DNA of 64,000 nt, taken from the NCBI GenBank assembly GCA_003991915.1, contig RQTK01000214.1:494178-558177 (forward strand), in the 5' to 3' direction. The position numbers and the translations under genes were made by a program. Under the pieces are notes generated by a model that worked only from the letters and a program-made list of their open reading frames with translations, was not told the DNA's origin and did no database searches. This DNA comes from Elysia chlorotica. Taxonomy: Eukaryota > Mollusca > Gastropoda > Plakobranchidae. This document shows, one piece after another, positions 60,501 through 64,000 of the stretch; position 1 is the first letter of the stretch; each line of letters begins with the position of its first letter.

Positions 60501-63152
60501 TATAGGTTTCTCTATAAAAGCACCTTGTATGTCAGCCTTTAAGTTTTAATATATAATGTTCCATTGCCCTGATCTTAAGTACAGGAGATGCTTAATATAT
60601 TTTATCCTTCTGACCATAAGCACTTAGTTTGAGAAACTTTAATTTCTTTTTTTATCAATACCAGACACCCGTTCTTAAATTTGTTTACTTTCTCAAGAAA
60701 TCAGTGTTGCGAATATTCTGTATATTTATGGATTTTCAGTAAAATAAAAATAAAAAGTTGGCAGGTGAGATTTTAGTATAAGTATGTAAAGGGGTGATTC
60801 AATATAATATGTTTATTTAAGAGTAAAAGTTCAATAAAAGATATTAATTCAATTGTCATCGCTGAAAGTTCTTCGTAGTTATTATTTAGTTAACTTTCAG
60901 CTTTTTATCTGAAACTAAAACATCATGTTAACTCGAATTTCATAACAGACAACAAAATCATGCATCAGCCACAGCAGACCCAAGCCCAACAAATCCAGGC
61001 AATACAGAACCTTCAACAGACCCAACAGCAACAGCAGCAGCACACAGCCACCCTGCAGCTCTCCACAGCAGCTCAGATTGTGGCTCCACCTGTGACGTCA
61101 ACCTTTGTAACCCCCGTGGTCTCACAGCCGGCGGCAACCCTTCTCCAGCCGACCACCCAGCAGTTGCAGGTCTTTAAGCAGTCAGCTGCCAAAGCAGGTA
61201 AATCTTCTTTTTATGTCAGGTTAAAGGTATTTATGTAATTATCTTCTTCTTTAGTAGTGGACCCATGAAGCTAAAAATGATTTGCCTAGCAAAATTTTTT
61301 CCCCAAGAAAACACTTTTGAAATATCCCTAACACATTCCGGTGATACTCTCGTAGGATGGAGAAAGCTTGTCATGTGGTTAAACAAACACAACAAAATTG
61401 GATTCAGGCTTTTGTATTTAATAAATAAGAGAGAATTTATTTTTAACACAACTTTGTAAATAGCTTTTTATTCCATTTCTTCCTCATTGAAGAAAGTAAC
61501 ATAGAGATATAGCAATTTTGTAACTTAGTTTCATGCTCCTTTTTTTTTCCAGTGAAGAAAGCCTCTCAGAGCAACAACAAGTTTATTACAGTGCTGAACT
61601 CGGACAGCAGTCTCAGTCTTCTGAGTTCAAGAAAGAGTAAAACAAGCAAGATAGGCAAGAACAGCGTAGCTGTGGAAGAGGAGGCATCTAACAAACCTAA
61701 ACTTCAGGTTCCTTGCATTCTTTGTGATACATACTTAAAGATCAGTTCAAATAGATATATATTTTAGAAACGAATATAGCAGAATCTGCGTAAGATAAAA
61801 CTCTCAGGAACAGCTTTTAAATAAGTTTATACTTATCTGTGACTGCATAGTGATTACAAAATGAGAATTGATACCTCCAAATAGTTTAGAACAAACATAG
61901 TTTATCAAAGACACGATTTATCTTGAGGCCACTGTAGAAAATAAATTTGGTATGAGCCTGTAAATAAATAAAGCTTTGATTATTCTGTAGAAGTTATATG
62001 AGGCACAGTTATGTACCTTGAATCAGTCTTTATGTATACAACACAAACACAAAGTTTAAAAGTAACTGAATTTCTCTTCGTCTTGCTGAAACTTAGATGA
62101 AAGGGCATATTTATTAAGTAAAAAAAAATATCTCATTAACTAATCAATAGGTAAGAAATCGCATTTTCTGTACACCTAGTAATTAAAACACATTCTTCAA
62201 TTTTTACGCTTTGAGGGTTAAAAGGAAAATTCTAGCTAGCATTATTAAGTCTAACATAGGTTTTAGAGAGGAAACTTCTACTTAGACCATTTTGCTACTT
62301 CGTATTGTAACAATATAATGTTTTTGTTTATTTCAGTGTGAATACTGCAACAAGCAATTCAGCAAAAATTTTGACCTGCAACAACATATCAGAGCCCACA
62401 CAGGAGAAAAGCCGTTTCAGTGTATTGTATGTGGTCGAGCATTTGCACAGAAATCAAATGTGAAAAAGCATATGGCGACACATAAGGTAGGATTTGTGAT
62501 AACTTGGTTAAATGCGACGCTGTATGATAAAAATAGTTGCTTTGTTTTGACTTTGAGTTTGGTAGTGGACAAAGGTCTTTTGGTTTCCATTTTCATAACT
62601 GGAAACCATTACAAATTTAGTCTCCATATATATTATGTGTTGAAAAATGAAAAAAGGAGTTAAAATTTCATTTTGTTTGTGAATATAACATTGAAAAAAA
62701 ATTTTGTTTTCGTCCTTTAGTCCTTGATCTCTCGCTGTTTTTCCTTTCTTTTCTTCTCCCTACCTTTCTGACATCCCCCAATCTTTATTTCCTATACACA
62801 AAAACACTCAATAAAAAAGGTCACTAAGTACTAGGCTCATTTTTTTTTCATCTTAATATTTTACGCCAATTTTACAGACCACACTTGCTCCTCACCTGAT
62901 AAGTTTTCAATAAAATAAAAGATATTTGACACAATATTCGTTTCTCTCAAGGTTTGGCCAACAGGAACATCCAATACCCTGCCTAAGCAGCCTGATCCCA
63001 TTCCTGAGGAGACAAAGGAGAATACAGTATCACAAACGTCATCAGCTCCAACGCAAATCTCAGTGTCCACTGCCTTCAGTCAGAGCTTATCAGGCGCAGC
63101 CACGTCTGCCTTCTCCACCAACCAGGCCTTACTCAAGTCAACAGTACATCAG
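54445..63152 (+). CDS. ZNF341: ZNF341 ortholog, N-terminal part of the gene (continues past right edge)
   Basis: A nuclear C2H2 zinc-finger transcription factor. In humans ZNF341 binds the STAT3 and STAT1 promoters. Thirteen exons, including a duplicated block, join with consistent phases into 1854 nt (618 codons). Landmarks: [13 protein letters not shown] (residues 32-44); an acidic stretch followed by [12 protein letters not shown], finger 1 (Cys63, Cys66, His79, Cys84); a long Gln/Ser/Thr-rich middle; and adjacent fingers 2 (502-522) and 3 (530-550) joined by TGEKP. The sequence [19 protein letters not shown], then [15 protein letters not shown] and the following VWPTG, closely matches human ZNF341 as I know it. 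The human protein has about a dozen fingers; the rest should lie to the right, beyond the gap at 63637. Confidence 0.88.
55116..55190 (+). CDS. ZNF341: ZNF341 exon 2
   Basis: Acceptor cttctcttgacag, donor gtaatc, 75 nt, residues 29-53. It encodes [19 protein letters not shown] and then VVAETQ. The DNQT-x-x-AVQSLL block is the conserved N-terminal signature of ZNF341. Confidence 0.88.
55779..56038 (+). CDS. ZNF341: ZNF341 exon 3: zinc finger 1 and Gln-rich segment
   Basis: Acceptor aaaattttcag, donor gtaagt, 260 nt, residues 54-140. Five Glu and DVF lead into finger 1 (C-x2-C-x12-H-x4-C, a C2HC variant as in vertebrate ZNF341). A Gln/His-rich run follows, then [19 protein letters not shown]. 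The 3' 90 nt are duplicated at 57514-57603. Confidence 0.93.
56856..56927 (+). CDS. ZNF341: ZNF341 exon 4
   Basis: Acceptor tatctctcag, donor gtatgt, 72 nt, phase 0 at both ends, residues 141-164: [15 protein letters not shown] then RTLNQPASA. Duplicated with silent changes at 58646-58717. Confidence 0.82.
57348..57479 (+). CDS. ZNF341: ZNF341 exon 5
   Basis: Acceptor aattcattag, donor gtaaat, 132 nt, phase 0 at both ends, residues 165-208. It contains [15 protein letters not shown] and [20 protein letters not shown]. Duplicated at 59149-59280. Confidence 0.85.
57514..57603 (+). CDS. ZNF341: ZNF341 partial copy of exon 3 with a new acceptor
   Basis: The last 90 nt of exon 3, now preceded by ctaattgtcag, which joins intron sequence after exon 5 to the exon copy and creates an AG. 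Starting there the exon is phase 0 at both ends and encodes [15 protein letters not shown] and the same tail as exon 3. It can follow exon 5 in frame. Whether it is spliced in is unknown. Confidence 0.5.
57711..58096. other. Insertion specific to the second ZNF341 duplicate
   Basis: Alignment of the two duplicate introns shows ttgca followed by about 390 bp of extra sequence before aagtgaatgg in the second copy. It includes a 75-codon open stretch (57706-57933) that I do not recognise. No terminal inverted repeat or clear target-site duplication is visible. It could be an insertion here or a deletion from the first copy. Confidence 0.55.
58646..58717 (+). CDS. ZNF341: ZNF341 exon 4 duplicate
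   Basis: Acceptor tatctttcag, donor gtatgt, 72 nt, encoding the same 24 residues as 56856-56927 with silent changes (AAC for AAT, CAA for CAG). Phase 0 at both ends, so inclusion or skipping keeps the frame. Confidence 0.65.
59149..59280 (+). CDS. ZNF341: ZNF341 exon 5 duplicate
   Basis: Acceptor aattcatcag, donor gtaaat, 132 nt, the same 44 residues as 57348-57479. The acceptor (cag) is a better match to consensus than the first copy (tag). Confidence 0.7.
60033..60213 (+). CDS. ZNF341: ZNF341 exon 6
   Basis: Acceptor atacttacag, donor gtgagt, 181 nt, residues 307-366 plus one base. Ser/Thr/Gly-rich: [43 protein letters not shown]. It resembles the low-complexity regulatory linker upstream of the paired fingers. 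Confidence 0.85.
60949..61197 (+). CDS. ZNF341: ZNF341 exon 7: Gln-rich linker
   Basis: Acceptor catttcataacag, donor gtaaat, 249 nt, residues 367-449 plus one base. Rich in Gln ([17 protein letters not shown]), then [17 protein letters not shown] and [15 protein letters not shown]. Low complexity, typical of an activation-type or linker region. Confidence 0.88.
61553..61707 (+). CDS. ZNF341: ZNF341 exon 8: basic linker
   Basis: Acceptor tttttccag, donor gttcct (weak: GT but not gtrag), 155 nt, residues 450-501. It encodes [30 protein letters not shown] and [11 protein letters not shown]. The NKPKLQ end leads straight into finger 2, as in vertebrate ZNF341. Confidence 0.85.
62337..62486 (+). 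CDS. ZNF341: ZNF341 exon 9: zinc fingers 2 and 3
   Basis: Acceptor tttatttcag, donor gtagga, 150 nt, residues 502-551. Finger 2 has ligands Cys502, Cys505, His518, His522; finger 3 has Cys530, Cys533, His546, His550. They are joined by the TGEKPF linker, which marks DNA-binding tandem fingers. This is the most conserved part seen. Confidence 0.95.
62952..63152 (+). CDS. ZNF341: ZNF341 exon 10
   Basis: Acceptor tttctctcaag, donor gtaaga, 201 nt, residues 552-618. It begins [13 protein letters not shown], continuing the HKVWP sequence seen after finger 3 in vertebrates, then a Ser/Thr-rich stretch to VHQ. Further exons are expected beyond the window. Confidence 0.85.
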
Positions 63153-63199
63153 GTAAGATCTATTTGAAATTTTAATTTTTTATGAATAAACTGTTTTTT

Positions 63200-63636
63200 T
63201 TTTTTTATCATATTAAACACAATTGGTTGCGAATATAACTAAATAAAAGGGATCTTGTGTCAATAAAATCCTGTGAAAATTTCAAGGAGTACTCTTATTT
63301 GCTTAACAATGAAAAGAACGTGGGTGTGGGCATTAAAATAAATTCAGTAGAGATTTTTTTTTTTTTTATCTATAGCAACGTCTCTCTAACTATATCCAAA
63401 GCTAGGAAATGTTTTGCTTCAGAAAAGGTTCCTCTTGGAATGAAAAGAAGAAAAAAAAAGTATGGCTTACGTTAAATACAATAGAAATACCAAGTTTAGT
63501 ACATCAAAGATAAGATAAGATCTTAACTCTTTTCCTTTTGTTTTCTGTCTTGTAAATTTTTAAGTTTTTGAATAGACATCTCCATCATTTCATATTATTT
63601 AACTCTTTTCTTCTTCTTCTTCTTCTTCTTCTTCTT
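63200..63636. other. ZNF341 intron sequence ending in (CTT)n
   Basis: AT-rich intron without recognisable exon. The (CTT)n run at 63608-63636 abuts the gap. Confidence 0.7.
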
Positions 63637-64000
63637 NNNNNNNNNNNNNNNNNNNNNNNNNNNNNNNNNNNNNNNNNNNNNNNNNNNNNNNNNNNNNNNN
63701 NNNNNNNNNNNNNNNNNNNNNNNNNNNNNNNNNNNNNNNNNNNNNNNNNNNNNNNNNNNNNNNNNNNNNNNNNNNNNNNNNNNNNNNNNNNNNNNNNNNN
63801 NNNNNNNNNNNNNNNNNNNNNNNNNNNNNNNNNNNNNNNNNNNNNNNNNNNNNNNNNNNNNNNNNNNNNNNNNNNNNNNNNNNNNNNNNNNNNNNNNNNN
63901 NNNNNNNNNNNNNNNNNNNNNNNNNNNNNNNNNNNNNNNNNNNNNNNNNNNNNNNNNNNNNNNNNNNNNNNNNNNNNNNNNNNNNNNNNNNNNNNNNNNN
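63637..64000. other. Assembly gap (N) at right edge
   Basis: 364 Ns, beginning in a (CTT)n microsatellite. The next ZNF341 exons may be hidden here or beyond. Confidence 1.

Overview
This is eukaryotic nuclear DNA. It is AT-rich, intron-rich and crowded with SINEs, microsatellites and tandem duplications. The exon structures, protein sequences and repeat types suggest a mollusc, probably a gastropod. That is inferred from family knowledge, not proven here. Two protein-coding genes could be reconstructed exon by exon, with splice phases that close exactly.

Gene 1, minus strand, about 35.09 to 14.91 kb, is a complete SLC6-family Na+/Cl--coupled amino-acid transporter (glycine-transporter-like) of 735 residues in 14 coding exons. 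Gene 2, plus strand, from about 54.4 kb past the right edge, is the mollusc ortholog of the C2H2 zinc-finger transcription factor ZNF341. Its N-terminal 618 codons, including three zinc fingers, lie here; the remaining fingers are beyond the window. The two genes are divergently arranged with about 19 kb between their first recognised exons.

Layout: 1-11.2 kb is intergenic with interspersed and tandem duplications. At 11.5-15.7 kb a 2.1-kb tandem duplication carries two identical copies of the transporter's last exon. At 15.7-35.1 kb lies the transporter, with SINEs, two LINE relics and a sequence gap (32918-33271) in its introns. At 35.1-54.1 kb is a repeat-rich interval with (GA)n tracts, a SINE-derived tandem array, a GC-rich inverted-repeat element and an RTE-like relic. 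At 54.1-63.2 kb is ZNF341, followed by a terminal gap (63637-64000).

The most unusual observation is a recurrent pattern. At four transporter exons (3, 7, 9 and 12) the end of the exon plus its 5' splice site has been amplified into a tandem array inside the following intron. Larger tandem duplications at exon 13 and at ZNF341 exon 3 also break inside an exon and carry its donor side. In ZNF341 the duplication has produced an extra three-exon block that stays in frame and starts at a newly made splice-acceptor-like sequence. The transporter also carries Asp at a position where most SLC6 proteins have the Na1-site Asn.
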